A stretch of DNA of 42,847 nt. Source: Planctomycetota bacterium (GTDB lineage Bacteria > Planctomycetota > Planctomycetia > Pirellulales > Pirellulaceae). Positions 1-8,221 of this stretch are shown here, one piece after another (the first letter of the stretch is position 1; the number at the start of each line of letters is the position of its first letter). Location of the stretch: NCBI GenBank assembly GCA_026692845.1, contig JAPLNM010000031.1, forward strand, positions 1 through 42,847. The letters run 5' to 3'. A program made the position numbers and the translations under genes. The notes under the pieces were generated by a model. That model worked only from the letters and a program-made list of their open reading frames with translations. It did not search any database and was not told the DNA's origin.

Positions 1-166
1 AGGCGGAAGAAAAAGAAAAGGCGCTCGGGCGGGAGGCGCCTTGGTAGCTGCTTAGTTACGCCTCCGCCGGGACGAGCCCGACGGTAGGCTTCTTGGCCTC
101 CGTCGGCTTTATGCCGGCGGGGCCATGACTGACGGCTACCGAAGGCCTCGCGACACCCTTCTATTT

Positions 167-204
167 CATCTTTTTCTTCCGCCTGAAGGCGGAAGAAAAA
201 GATG
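167..204. repeat. Perfect 18-bp inverted repeat (hairpin)
   Basis: The arm 167-184 and the arm 187-204 are exact reverse complements, separated only by GA. The pyrimidine-rich left arm begins CATCTTTTTCTTCC. A near-identical hairpin lies at 1343-1380 on the other side of the RAYT-like gene. The T-rich and A-rich arms could terminate transcription in either direction, but the copy number suggests a mobile repeat component. Confidence 0.85.
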
Positions 205-245
205 AGGCTCTCTCGGGCGGGGACGCTTGGTAGCTGCTTAGTTAC

Positions 246-316
246 GCCTCCGCCGGGACAAGCCCGACGGTAGGCGAATTTGAAATGCCTCCGCCGGGAC
301 GAGCCCGACGGTAGGC
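246..316. repeat. Two-copy 41-bp tandem REP-like array
   Basis: Two copies of the 30-bp element start at 246 and 287, exactly 41 bp apart, joined by the 11-bp AT-rich linker GAATTTGAAAT. Only one base differs between the copies (A for G at 260). The element folds imperfectly: GCCT pairs with AGGC at the ends, CCG with CGG inside, and GGG with CCC around an ACGAG loop. Confidence 0.88.
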
Positions 317-334
317 GAATGAAGAGATTGCAGC

Positions 335-1135
335 TTACGTCGCCTCATCGAGCTTATTCCATATCGCGTTGCGATTATAAGGCCCGAAAGTTCCTACATA
401 GTAACTAAACTTAAATAACGCCTTTTGTTCCTGGGACTCGGCAAGGCAATTCAAAATCGACAGGGCAACCGATTCCGGAGAAGCCTCGACAGTCGGACCG
501 ACAAGCACATGAATATGATTTGCTAGAATCGCTATTCTCGATAGCCTCCACTGGTTCGAAACGCATGTTTTCTGAATTGCCTGACGATAGCTTGCCAGCG
601 ATCTTCGGCGAACATCATTCCAACTGTTCTGTGTCTCCACCACAACCTGCAGTGAGTAAATGTAACGGCCATAAGAATTCGATCGCAAGAGTTCTAAATC
701 GACCTCTGGATTGTGGTATTGCAGATCCTCAAACATCGTCTGGACTCGTTCCTGAGCCATACGATGTTTAAGCGCCTGCTGATCTACATACTGATCGAGA
801 ACCAGTGCGTTAGCAGACCCAACGCTTGTGATGCCGTAGTTTCGTTTAAATGCGACTGGTACCGATTTCCTTGCCGTATTTTGCCATCGTCCTTTCAGGA
901 ACCGGATGATTTCACAGGGAGCCAGACTTGGTTTAGTGCTCAAAAACAACTGAACAACATCAGGTGCCGTTAGCCTCCATTCCAGAAGTCGGATCCCGTC
1001 TATTTCCCAGGTGTTCCGCAAATCCTCAAGGATCGGTTTGGGTGAACCGAAATCCTTGCTAGCAAACAAAGTTACAGACCAATTCAATTGGTATGCAGCT
1101 TGGCATTCATCGGGGCGATAGATCGGTTCTTCCAT
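335..1135 (-). CDS. RAYT-like / IS200-type HUH transposase protein
   Basis: A 266-residue protein related to Y1 (HUH) single-strand transposases of the IS200/RAYT group. The C-terminal half (about residues 155-266) holds the metal-binding pair H207-I-H209 in NHIHVLVG, followed near the C-terminus by FSYYVGTFGPYN; Y245 or Y246 is a candidate attacking tyrosine. The N-terminal half (about 15-105) looks like a second, decayed copy of the fold: VVQLFLS takes the place of the HxH strand and is followed by RFLKGRW, like the SLKGR segment of IS200 proteins. RAYTs act on REP palindromes, and this gene is surrounded on both sides by REP-like palindromes, which supports the call. The start is the ATG at 1135. 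Whether it is active, or only the second domain is catalytic, cannot be told here. Confidence 0.75.
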   Translation of the reverse strand: MEEPIYRPDECQAAYQLNWSVTLFASKDFGSPKPILEDLRNTWEIDGIRLLEWRLTAPDVVQLFLSTKPSLAPCEIIRFLKGRWQNTARKSVPVAFKRNYGITSVGSANALVLDQYVDQQALKHRMAQERVQTMFEDLQYHNPEVDLELLRSNSYGRYIYSLQVVVETQNSWNDVRRRSLASYRQAIQKTCVSNQWRLSRIAILANHIHVLVGPTVEASPESVALSILNCLAESQEQKALFKFSYYVGTFGPYNRNAIWNKLDEAT

Positions 1136-1342
1136 GGAATTTTAAGCGGACGTGATACACATACCCAAATCCGTTATAAGCTCTGAAATTGTAGGATGCT
1201 CGATCCCTAGAGTCTATGTTTTTTCCACTAGATTTGGCCTCCGCCGGGACGAGCCCGACGGTAGGCTTCTTGGCGTCTGTCGGTTTTATGCCGTCGGGGC
1301 CTAGACTGACGGCTACGAAGGCCTCGCGCCACCCTTTTATTT

Positions 1343-1380
1343 CATCTTTTTCTTCCGCCTGACGGCGGAAGAAAAAGATG
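1343..1380. repeat. 17-bp inverted repeat (hairpin), second copy
   Basis: The arm 1343-1359 and the arm 1364-1380 are exact reverse complements around a TGAC loop. It is the counterpart of the 167-204 hairpin, differing essentially in the loop. Confidence 0.85.
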
Positions 1381-1418
1381 AAGCTCTCTCAGGGGGGGCT
1401 TGGTAGCTGCTTAGTTAC

Positions 1419-1571
1419 GCCTCCGCCGGGACGAGCCCGACGGTAGGCGAATTTAGAATGCCTCCGCCGGGACGAGCCCGACGGTAGGCGAATTTAGAAT
1501 GCCTCCGCCGGGACGAGCCCGACGGTAGGCGAATTTAGAATGCCTCCGCCGGGACAAGCTCGACGGTAGGG
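1419..1571. repeat. Four-copy 41-bp tandem REP-like array
   Basis: The 30-bp element starts at 1419, 1460, 1501 and 1542, an exact 41-bp period. The 11-bp linkers (GAATTTAGAAT) are identical. The last copy is diverged at its right end. Identical linkers mean whole-unit duplication and exclude a CRISPR array. Confidence 0.9.
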
Positions 1572-1587
1572 TTTGGTGCCAAGAGGA

Positions 1588-2139
1588 TCAGCGGAAGTCG
1601 TCGATGGTCAGAAGCGTAGCCAGTCGATAGCCAGCTTGCTCGATCGCTTGGCGACCTCCCTCAAGCCGATCGATCACTCCGTAGATTCCAAGGACGTTCA
1701 ATCCGAAGTCCTTCGCTGCTTCGGCGGCCTTCAGAGCGCTTCCTCCGCTGGTGATGACGTCTTCGACGATCACGCAGCTCATTCCCGGCTCGACAGGTCC
1801 TTCGACCAGTTTGCCAGTGCCATGGGTTTTGGCTTCTTTGCGGACCATGAATCCGAGCATTGGCAAGCCGCGTTGTCCTGCGAGCACGACGATTGAAGCG
1901 GTGATTGGATCAGCCCCGATCGCAAGTCCACCGACTGATGCGGGTAATTGGCCTGGAGAGTTCGATTCGATCAAGTCCAGCAGACCGGCGGCGATCCAGT
2001 TGGCACCTTGGGGGTGCAACGTTACTTTGCGGCAATCGAGATAGAAAGTCGCTTGTTTGCCGCTAGCGAGGGTGAAATTCCCGAACTGTAAGGCGTTCTT
2101 GCGCACCAGCGCCTTGAGTTGCTCTTGGTCGTATTGCAT
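1588..2139 (-). CDS. pyrE: Orotate phosphoribosyltransferase
   Basis: A 183-residue cytosolic enzyme that transfers phosphoribose from PRPP to orotate, giving OMP in de novo pyrimidine synthesis. The PRPP-binding signature is VIVEDVITSGGSA at about residues 123-135. The catalytic-loop segment VRKEAKTHGTGK lies at 99-110, and the early FTLASGKQATFYLD stretch is typical of the family. Length fits bacterial PyrE. No other pyrimidine gene adjoins it. The stop codon faces the tandem REP-like array, and the upstream neighbour on the same strand, an L,D-transpeptidase gene, is 32 bp away, so co-transcription is possible. Start at ATG 2139; no strong ribosome binding site is visible. Confidence 0.95.
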   Translation of the reverse strand: MQYDQEQLKALVRKNALQFGNFTLASGKQATFYLDCRKVTLHPQGANWIAAGLLDLIESNSPGQLPASVGGLAIGADPITASIVVLAGQRGLPMLGFMVRKEAKTHGTGKLVEGPVEPGMSCVIVEDVITSGGSALKAAEAAKDFGLNVLGIYGVIDRLEGGRQAIEQAGYRLATLLTIDDFR

Positions 2140-2171
2140 AGATCGTGCTGGGTGGATGGACTGTTTTTAGT

Positions 2172-3566
2172 TTACTTCCGGATGGATACTTGGCATCCGC
2201 GTCCGAGCATACCAAAAACGTCCCCCGCATCTAGCGGAGATAGGCTGATGCAACCGATATTAGCCGCCCCGGAATCGACGGCCGCTGAGCCGTGGATGCA
2301 CAGGTCTTCTCCAAGATCGATCCAGTATCCGCCTAGTGGGTTTCTCGGATCCTTGGCGGGAATCTGCATCCCGTTGGCCGAGTAGTAGTTTCGATCTCTT
2401 TGTTTGTCTTGGACCTCATAGACACCAGGGCGAGCTGCAGGTTCGTTCCCGAAGCTCACCGGGTAACGACCAGCATAGAGTTCTCCGAGAAAGAGGGTCA
2501 ATTCGTTGCGATCCAGAACGATCTCCGCACGGAAAGGCCCTTGAAGGACCTTGAGCCTTCGGTCGGTTCCCAGCGAGGACTGTTCGTCGAGTCCGTTGAT
2601 TTTGGCGAGGATCGACACAGGTACATTGCACGTTTTGGCTACTTGTTCGAGCGTTTCGCCTGGATTGACGACGTAGGGGACATCCAGCAGGTGCCGTTGG
2701 GAGAAGATCACCTCGCGGGCCAGGGCATCGAGCAGATCGATTAAGTCGGCTTGTTGTTCGTAGGTCAGATCCTGTGCGTTGTAGAAAACCGACAGTGTGG
2801 CCAGAGCCTCTTTGAGTTTCCCGGCGTTGGCTTGCTCGAGCGCCATGCGTTTGGCGTTGGAAAACGATTTACCCGAGGCCGAAGATGGCATTCGTGGAGC
2901 AAGCGTGTTGGCCGGATCAGCCGTTTGGTTTCGCAGGTTGGCCTCTGGGTTGCGAATTTGGGTCGCATCGGCCATCGTCTTGGCATTGCCGTGGAGTGAG
3001 GGGAGATCCAAAACAGGGATGTCGTTGGATTTGGTTCCGGCCGCTGGCTTGACGTTTGGATCGAGGCTAGGGGAGGAGGATTTGGGCATTAGGGTACCTA
3101 CGGGAGTTCCGAGCGAAGGTGGCTCGAGGGGCAATGGCGAGTTGGGCAACTCCAGCGAGGGAATTTCGGGCAATGGGGGTTCGAGCCCTAGGTTGGACGG
3201 GGAAGCAGTGGGCTGCGCTGGTCCTGGGGCAGGTAGGGACAAGGGAGGTGGGGGTGAGAATGCGGGATTCGGATTCTTGGCGAAAGCCTCGAACGCGTTG
3301 CTGGGAGCTGGTCCATTTCCGGCTGAGGAGACATTTCCGGGGGCAGCTCCGCTGGCCGAGGGGCTCGATGGCGGAGCGTAGTTTGGTTTTGGCAGATCGA
3401 CATCTGCATTGAACACATCGGGGTCGACCAAGCCCTGTAAGGCTGGGTTAAGTTCCGGTTCTCGGTGATTCAGCGCGATGTAACCGCCGTAAAGCACAAA
3501 GAGCAACAAAACTACAACGACTGCTGTTTTGATCGTTTGCACTGCGGTCCTCCTGACCGTTTCCAT
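2172..3566 (-). CDS. LysM / L,D-transpeptidase (YkuD), membrane-anchored
   Basis: A 464-residue envelope protein. An N-terminal membrane segment (about residues 14-32) is followed by a long Pro/Ser/Ala/Asn-rich linker (about 40-235), a short helical segment, one LysM-like peptidoglycan-binding module (about 295-343, VVNPGETLEQVAKTCNVP) and a C-terminal YkuD catalytic domain. The catalytic motif is visible as H425-G-S and C439 in IGCISLSP, the expected HGxx...GC(I/V)S arrangement. YkuD enzymes form 3-3 peptidoglycan cross-links or attach proteins to the wall. This is of note because planctomycetes were long thought to lack peptidoglycan. The linker is low complexity and likely spans the periplasm. 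Start at ATG 3566. Confidence 0.88.
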   Translation of the reverse strand: METVRRTAVQTIKTAVVVVLLLFVLYGGYIALNHREPELNPALQGLVDPDVFNADVDLPKPNYAPPSSPSASGAAPGNVSSAGNGPAPSNAFEAFAKNPNPAFSPPPPLSLPAPGPAQPTASPSNLGLEPPLPEIPSLELPNSPLPLEPPSLGTPVGTLMPKSSSPSLDPNVKPAAGTKSNDIPVLDLPSLHGNAKTMADATQIRNPEANLRNQTADPANTLAPRMPSSASGKSFSNAKRMALEQANAGKLKEALATLSVFYNAQDLTYEQQADLIDLLDALAREVIFSQRHLLDVPYVVNPGETLEQVAKTCNVPVSILAKINGLDEQSSLGTDRRLKVLQGPFRAEIVLDRNELTLFLGELYAGRYPVSFGNEPAARPGVYEVQDKQRDRNYYSANGMQIPAKDPRNPLGGYWIDLGEDLCIHGSAAVDSGAANIGCISLSPLDAGDVFGMLGRGCQVSIRK

Positions 3567-3628
3567 TGTCGAAATCCATGGGCGAAATGCCGGAAACTCT
3601 CCGGACGCGGGGTCGATGCTAGAGAGGA

Positions 3629-3937
3629 TTAAGCCTCGAAGTCAATCTCAATTTTTCCATCCTGTTCCCGAACAGGATAGGACCTGAGCATGGATTGGCA
3701 GGTCGCCGAGTTATTTCCGGTAATCAGATCGTACCTCCAGCCGTGCCAGGGGCATTCGATGGTACCGTCGGCGAGTTTGCCTTTGGCCAGGGGGCCTCCT
3801 TGATGCATGCAAATCCCGTCCAAAGCGTAAATTCCACCGCTGTATCGAAACAGGGCGATGATATTCCCATGCCAGACGATTTCGATCCCTTGGCCTTCGA
3901 CCAGGGCTTCCGATGTTGCAACCTCTTGAAATGCCAT
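3629..3937 (-). CDS. Rieske [2Fe-2S] ferredoxin-like protein
   Basis: A 102-residue single-domain Rieske protein. The two cluster-binding motifs are C43-M-H45 (GICMHQGGPL) and C62-P-W-H65 (ECPWHGWRYD), with the spacing usual for NirD/ferredoxin-type Rieske proteins. No signal peptide or membrane helix is present, so it is probably a cytosolic electron carrier. It has no oxygenase or nitrite reductase partner nearby, so its redox partner cannot be named. It lies 62 bp upstream of the L,D-transpeptidase gene on the same strand. Confidence 0.88.
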   Translation of the reverse strand: MAFQEVATSEALVEGQGIEIVWHGNIIALFRYSGGIYALDGICMHQGGPLAKGKLADGTIECPWHGWRYDLITGNNSATCQSMLRSYPVREQDGKIEIDFEA

Positions 3938-4116
3938 CTTTTGGTGGTTCTACTTTGGGGGGAAATTTTCGGATTGGACACCTAACCGGACTTGAAATCT
4001 AACGAATCCCTTTCTGAGCTCATAGATTGGACCGATTCAAACGGGAAATCTTAAGTACAATTCTCGAAGTCTGATTATCTCCAAGCAATTTCGAAAGACA
4101 CTCCCGGAGTCCCTCG

Positions 4117-6903
4117 ATGAAATTTTCTTCTTATTTCGTCCTAGCACGCCATTGGGCTATGTTAGCCCTAGGATGTTGGATCAGCCTTAACGCAAACGGA
4201 TTTGCAGACGACAAGATGCCTGAAAAAATTACCACCGTCGAAGGAATCACCGAGTACTCTTTGGAAAATGGATTGAAAGTCCTGCTGTTCCAGGATCGAA
4301 GCCAACCCAAGGTGACCGTCAATTGCACGGTCTTTGTAGGATCTCGGCACGAAGGCTACGGCGAAGCCGGGATGGCACACTTGCTCGAACACATGCTCTT
4401 TAAGGGGACCGAGCTGCATCCGGAGATTCCCAAACTGCTAAAAGACAAAGGGGCTGACTTCAACGGGACTACCTGGTTGGACCGGACGAACTACTACGAG
4501 ACGTTACCGGCAGGCGACGAGAACCTCGAGTTTGCCATCCGCCTGGAAGCCGACCGTTTGGTCAACAGCAAGATACTTGGCGAAGACCTCCAAAAGGAGT
4601 TTTCCGTCGTGCGGAGCGAATTCGAGCAAGGAGAGAACAACCCCGTTGGTGTTCTCCAGCAACGCATGTTCTCGACCGCTTATCAATGGCATAACTATGG
4701 CAAGTCCACTATCGGCAACCGCAGCGACATCGAGCGAGTCCCGGTCGATAGTTTGCGTGCGTTCTATCGCAAGTACTATCGGCCTGACAATGCCATGGTG
4801 ATCGTCGCGGGCAATTTCGATCAAGACAAAGCTTTGGAATGGATCCAAAAGTACTTTGGAGTTTTGGCCAGACCCAAGACCCCATTGCCACTGACCTATA
4901 CCGTCGAGCCTCCTCAGGACGGGGATCGCATCACGACGGTTAGGCGTGTCGCAGACACCCAGTACGTCGGCGCGGTGTACCACATCCCGGCCGGTTCGGA
5001 TCCTTTATTCCCCGCGATTGAAATCCTATCGGTCATCCTGACGGACGTTCCGAGCGGGCGGCTTTACAAAGCGCTCGTCGAGACGAAGAAAGCGACCTTT
5101 GTCGCTGCCGACGCGCCGTCGCTGCACGATCCTGGACTCTTGACGGTTTTGGCTCAGGTTCCCAAGGATCAGTCGCTTGACGAAGCCCGAAAAACGATGC
5201 TAGATACCTTAGAGAATCTAGCTCAAGAGCCGATCACCGACGCGGAGGTCGAGCGGGTCCGTAGGCAATTGTTGAACCAACGCGAGATGCTTGGTGCCAA
5301 GACGCAGTCGCTTGCAATCAACTTGAGCGATTGGGCGGCGCAAGGAGATTGGCGGCTGTACTTCCTATTCCGAGACAATTTGGAAAAAACCACCGCTGCA
5401 GACGTTCAAAACGCTGCCCAGCGATTCTTGGTCCGAAACAATCGAACCGTCGGGATCTTTGAACCCGTCAGTGCCGCTGATCGGATCGAGGTTCCCGATC
5501 GGCCGAACCTCGAACCGATGCTTGCCGGTTACACTGGACGCGAGGCGGCCAGCGAAGGCGAACAATTCGAACCGAGCCCGAAGAACATTGAATCGCGGCT
5601 GATGAAGGGTAAGCTCAAGTCGGGGATTCCTTTCGCGATGCTCCCCAAGAAGACCCGTGGAAGCACGGTCAACGTCACGTTGAACTTGCGATTTGGGGAC
5701 GAAGATTCCCTCAAGGGCAAGTCGACTGCGATCGAAATGCTCGGCCCGATTCTATCGCGAGGGACCACCAAAATGCCGCTCCAGGAGTTCAACGATCGGC
5801 TCGATGAACTCAAAGCCAATCTGAGCGTGCAATCGGCCCGCCAAGTCCTGAGCGTGAGCATTGAGACCAAACGCGAAACGCTCCTGGATGTCCTCGATGT
5901 GGTTCGCGAAATGCTCCGAGAACCAGGCTTTGATTCCAAAGAATTCGAACTGCTCCGATCCCAGACGATTGCCGAGCTCGAAAGCCAATTGCAAGAGCCC
6001 CAAGTCCTAGCGATGCGAGACGTCACCCGATCCCTGAACCCTTACGAACGAGGGGACATCCGCTACGATGCGACGGTCGAAGAAGAGCTTGAGGACATCA
6101 AGGCTCTGAAGCTCGAAGACGTCCGATCGCTCCATGCAAACTTCCTCTCGGGAAGCCAGGGAGAGGTTTCGATTGTCGGGGACTTTGACCCCGCCGAGGT
6201 CCAAGAGAAACTCTCGGGGCTGCTAAGCAATTGGAAATCGAATATCCCTTATCAACGCGCTGCGGTCGCTCCGACGCTCGATTTGCAAAAATCGATCAAG
6301 TCGATCGAAACCCCGGACAAAGCCAATTCGGTCTATTTTGCTACCCAGCAATACGCCATGCGGGATGATGATCCGAGCTATGCCGCCTTGCTCATGGGCA
6401 ATTTTGTGCTCGGAGGAGGCACCCTCTCGTCGAGGCTCGGGGACCGAGTCCGTCAACAAGAAGGCCTTTCCTATGGAGTCGGTAGCATGCTGCGAGCCAA
6501 CCCCATCGACGAATTCGCCTCGCTGAGCGTCTATGCGATCGCAAACCCGTCGAATCGAGATAAACTCATCGAAACGATCGATCAAGAGGTTCGCAAGCTC
6601 GTCAAGGAAGGGGTGACCAAGCAAGAGCTTGAAGCCGGCATCCAGGGTTTCCTACAAAGTCAGCAACTGAGCCGCTCTAGAGACGGTGCGCTTGCGGGAT
6701 TGCTTGCCACAAACCTCTTCGCAGGCCGCGATATGACTTACTACGAGAAGCTCGAAGAAAAGATCGCAGGCCTGGACGTTGAAACCGTCAATGATGCGAT
6801 CGCCGAGCATATCGATCCGGACACGTTCATCATTGCGACGGCTGGGGATTTCGCCAAACCGACTCCCGCGAAACCCTCTCCTGACAAACCCGCGAATCCT
6901 TAA
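4117..6903 (+). CDS. M16 family zinc metallopeptidase, two-domain, secreted
   Basis: A 928-residue pitrilysin/insulinase-family (M16) protease with a cleavable-looking signal peptide (about residues 1-30, ending near NGFADD). The first half carries the inverted zinc motif H88-L-L-E91-H92 and the distal ligand E168 in VVRSEFEQGENN, 76 residues after H92 as in the family. The second half (about 490-928) has the M16 fold pattern but no HxxEH, as expected for the non-catalytic partner domain of a fused pair. It probably degrades peptides in the periplasm. The tail is Lys/Pro-rich (KPTPAKPSPDKP). A CGGAG ribosome binding site lies 7-8 bases before ATG 4117. tilS follows on the same strand after 58 bp. 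Confidence 0.93.
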   Translation: MKFSSYFVLARHWAMLALGCWISLNANGFADDKMPEKITTVEGITEYSLENGLKVLLFQDRSQPKVTVNCTVFVGSRHEGYGEAGMAHLLEHMLFKGTELHPEIPKLLKDKGADFNGTTWLDRTNYYETLPAGDENLEFAIRLEADRLVNSKILGEDLQKEFSVVRSEFEQGENNPVGVLQQRMFSTAYQWHNYGKSTIGNRSDIERVPVDSLRAFYRKYYRPDNAMVIVAGNFDQDKALEWIQKYFGVLARPKTPLPLTYTVEPPQDGDRITTVRRVADTQYVGAVYHIPAGSDPLFPAIEILSVILTDVPSGRLYKALVETKKATFVAADAPSLHDPGLLTVLAQVPKDQSLDEARKTMLDTLENLAQEPITDAEVERVRRQLLNQREMLGAKTQSLAINLSDWAAQGDWRLYFLFRDNLEKTTAADVQNAAQRFLVRNNRTVGIFEPVSAADRIEVPDRPNLEPMLAGYTGREAASEGEQFEPSPKNIESRLMKGKLKSGIPFAMLPKKTRGSTVNVTLNLRFGDEDSLKGKSTAIEMLGPILSRGTTKMPLQEFNDRLDELKANLSVQSARQVLSVSIETKRETLLDVLDVVREMLREPGFDSKEFELLRSQTIAELESQLQEPQVLAMRDVTRSLNPYERGDIRYDATVEEELEDIKALKLEDVRSLHANFLSGSQGEVSIVGDFDPAEVQEKLSGLLSNWKSNIPYQRAAVAPTLDLQKSIKSIETPDKANSVYFATQQYAMRDDDPSYAALLMGNFVLGGGTLSSRLGDRVRQQEGLSYGVGSMLRANPIDEFASLSVYAIANPSNRDKLIETIDQEVRKLVKEGVTKQELEAGIQGFLQSQQLSRSRDGALAGLLATNLFAGRDMTYYEKLEEKIAGLDVETVNDAIAEHIDPDTFIIATAGDFAKPTPAKPSPDKPANP

Positions 6904-6961
6904 TCCTGCGAGTGCTCTTTAGAGCCACCAACGCTCCACGAACCGCTCGACGAACTGCTCC

Positions 6962-8017
6962 ATGAACCGCACCTTGCCTCGAGTTTGCCAAGCGATACTC
7001 GAGACCTGGCCTGCGGATCGCTGGAGCGGTAAATCCGTGGTCGTGGCACTTAGCGGAGGACCCGACAGCGTGGCGATGCTCCGGGCACTCGATGAGATCG
7101 TAAAATCGCAGGCCGTTTCGGGGCAGACTCGATTGGTCGTAGCGCATTTAAACCACCGACTCCGCGGTGCGCAGAGCGATCTGGACGAGGCGTTTGTCCG
7201 CGAACTGGCCCAGTTGCTGGGCCTCGAAGCGGTCATTGAGGTTGCCCCCGAACCGATGCACCACGGAGGTGAGTCTCGATGGCGCAAGGCTAGGGCTGAG
7301 TTTCTCCGACGCACAGCCCAGAGAGTCGATGCGCAATGGATCGCGACGGCCGCGACGGCCGACGACCAAGTCGAAACGATGCTTCACCATCTGCTCCGGG
7401 GCACCGGTCCGGCTGGATTGGCAGGAATCCGTTCGGAAAGAAGCTTGGGTGGCGATCTGAGGTTAGCTCATCCGTTGATAGGAGTTTGGAAGCCGGAATT
7501 GCTAGAGTATTTGAGTTCTTTGGGGCAGGCCTACCGAGTCGACCAAAGCAATTTGAGCAATGATTTTACACGCAACCGGATCCGCAATGAGTGCTTGCCC
7601 TACCTTGAGCAATTCGTTGGCTCGGACCGGCTCAAGCAACGATTATGGACGGCCGGGGAATTGATCCGTCAGGAGCACGAGGTGATCGAGGCAATGGCCA
7701 AGCAGTGGCTCGATTCAGCGGCGATCGATTGGCAGCAAGACAGACTTCAGATCATCGATTGGAAAGGGCTCGCTGCGTTGCCTTGGCCGGTCCTGCAAAG
7801 CGTCCTGGTCCGGATTTGGCATCGGATGCACTGGCCGCTTCAGGAGGTAGGAAACCGGCATTGGAATCGAGTCCGCCTATGGTTGGAAAAATCCCGTAAG
7901 ACAACACATCCGCAAAGGTTGCAGATGCCTGGCCGTATCGAGCTTTACCTCAGGCAAGGTAAGCTTCGAATCGGTCGGCTCGACGCGACGTTGAAGAACT
8001 CCGAGGAATCGGTTTAG
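6962..8017 (+). CDS. tilS: tRNA(Ile)-lysidine synthase
   Basis: A 351-residue enzyme that uses ATP and lysine to convert C34 of the tRNA-Ile CAU anticodon to lysidine, so that it reads AUA. The N-type ATP pyrophosphatase P-loop S31-G-G-P-D-S36 is present, followed by HLNHRLRG, a TAATADDQVETMLHHLLRG segment and a NxxxRNRIRNECLP-type stretch, all typical of TilS. The protein is shorter than E. coli TilS and seems to lack most of the far C-terminal domain, as in many bacteria. Start ATG 6962 has no clear ribosome binding site. The stop codon overlaps the stop of the small gene on the other strand. Confidence 0.92.
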   Translation: MNRTLPRVCQAILETWPADRWSGKSVVVALSGGPDSVAMLRALDEIVKSQAVSGQTRLVVAHLNHRLRGAQSDLDEAFVRELAQLLGLEAVIEVAPEPMHHGGESRWRKARAEFLRRTAQRVDAQWIATAATADDQVETMLHHLLRGTGPAGLAGIRSERSLGGDLRLAHPLIGVWKPELLEYLSSLGQAYRVDQSNLSNDFTRNRIRNECLPYLEQFVGSDRLKQRLWTAGELIRQEHEVIEAMAKQWLDSAAIDWQQDRLQIIDWKGLAALPWPVLQSVLVRIWHRMHWPLQEVGNRHWNRVRLWLEKSRKTTHPQRLQMPGRIELYLRQGKLRIGRLDATLKNSEESV

Positions 8018-8199
8018 GCTCCGATGAAGTTTCCGTCTTCATCGTATCGGACCATGGCGAAGTAGATAAAGATTACTGCGAGCATGGGGATGACAGCCAG
8101 AAAGATCGGGTTTACGAGCAGGATCAAACCGGCCACGATGGATAAATAAATAGTCCATAACAAGCGTGTTTCTTTCCAAAATGCTTTGAAACGTTTCAT
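8014..8199 (-). CDS. Small two-helix membrane protein (61 aa)
   Basis: A 61-residue protein, MKRFKAFWKE... to ...DGNFIGA. It has a basic, aromatic N-terminus and two hydrophobic stretches (about residues 14-29 and 31-48) separated by an Asn-Pro turn, so it is probably a hairpin in the inner membrane. The family was not recognised and no function is proposed. AGGAA lies upstream of ATG 8199. It starts 22 bp after the AXE1-like hydrolase gene on the same strand, suggesting co-transcription. Its stop overlaps the tilS stop by a few bases on the opposite strand. Confidence 0.72.
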   Translation of the reverse strand: MKRFKAFWKETRLLWTIYLSIVAGLILLVNPIFLAVIPMLAVIFIYFAMVRYDEDGNFIGA

Positions 8200-8221
8200 G
8201 GATGGACATTTCCTGGAATGT

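Larger units (their letters stand above)
1..334. repeat. Composite REP-like repeat block, left of RAYT gene
   Basis: This stretch has no gene and consists almost entirely of palindromic repeats. It holds three copies of a 30-bp GC-rich element (60-89, 246-275, 287-316). A second 30-bp element at 95-124 folds as a hairpin around a TTTAT loop. There is also a perfect hairpin at 167-204. The string TTGGTAGCTGCTTAGTTACG occurs immediately before two of the 30-bp copies. The first bases of the window match the right arm of the 167-204 hairpin, so the block continues upstream. The order of elements is repeated on the other side of the gene at 1237-1448, so the gene sits between two composite direct repeats. 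Confidence 0.9.
1136..1587. repeat. Composite REP-like repeat block, right of RAYT gene
   Basis: Gene-free stretch between the RAYT-like gene and pyrE. From 1136 to about 1236 it is AT-richer unique sequence that should hold the RAYT promoter. From 1237 it is repeat: a 30-bp element at 1237-1266, a diverged TTTAT-loop hairpin at about 1273-1303, the 17-bp-arm hairpin at 1343-1380, then four tandem 30-bp copies. The order matches the block at 60-275. The array ends 17 bp from the pyrE stop codon, so it also forms the 3' flank of pyrE transcripts. Confidence 0.9.

Noticed and set aside
1419-1571. Regularly spaced repeats resembling a CRISPR array
   Set aside because: The spacers are only 11 bp and identical to each other, the repeat is not CRISPR-like, and there are no cas genes. 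It is a tandem REP-like array.
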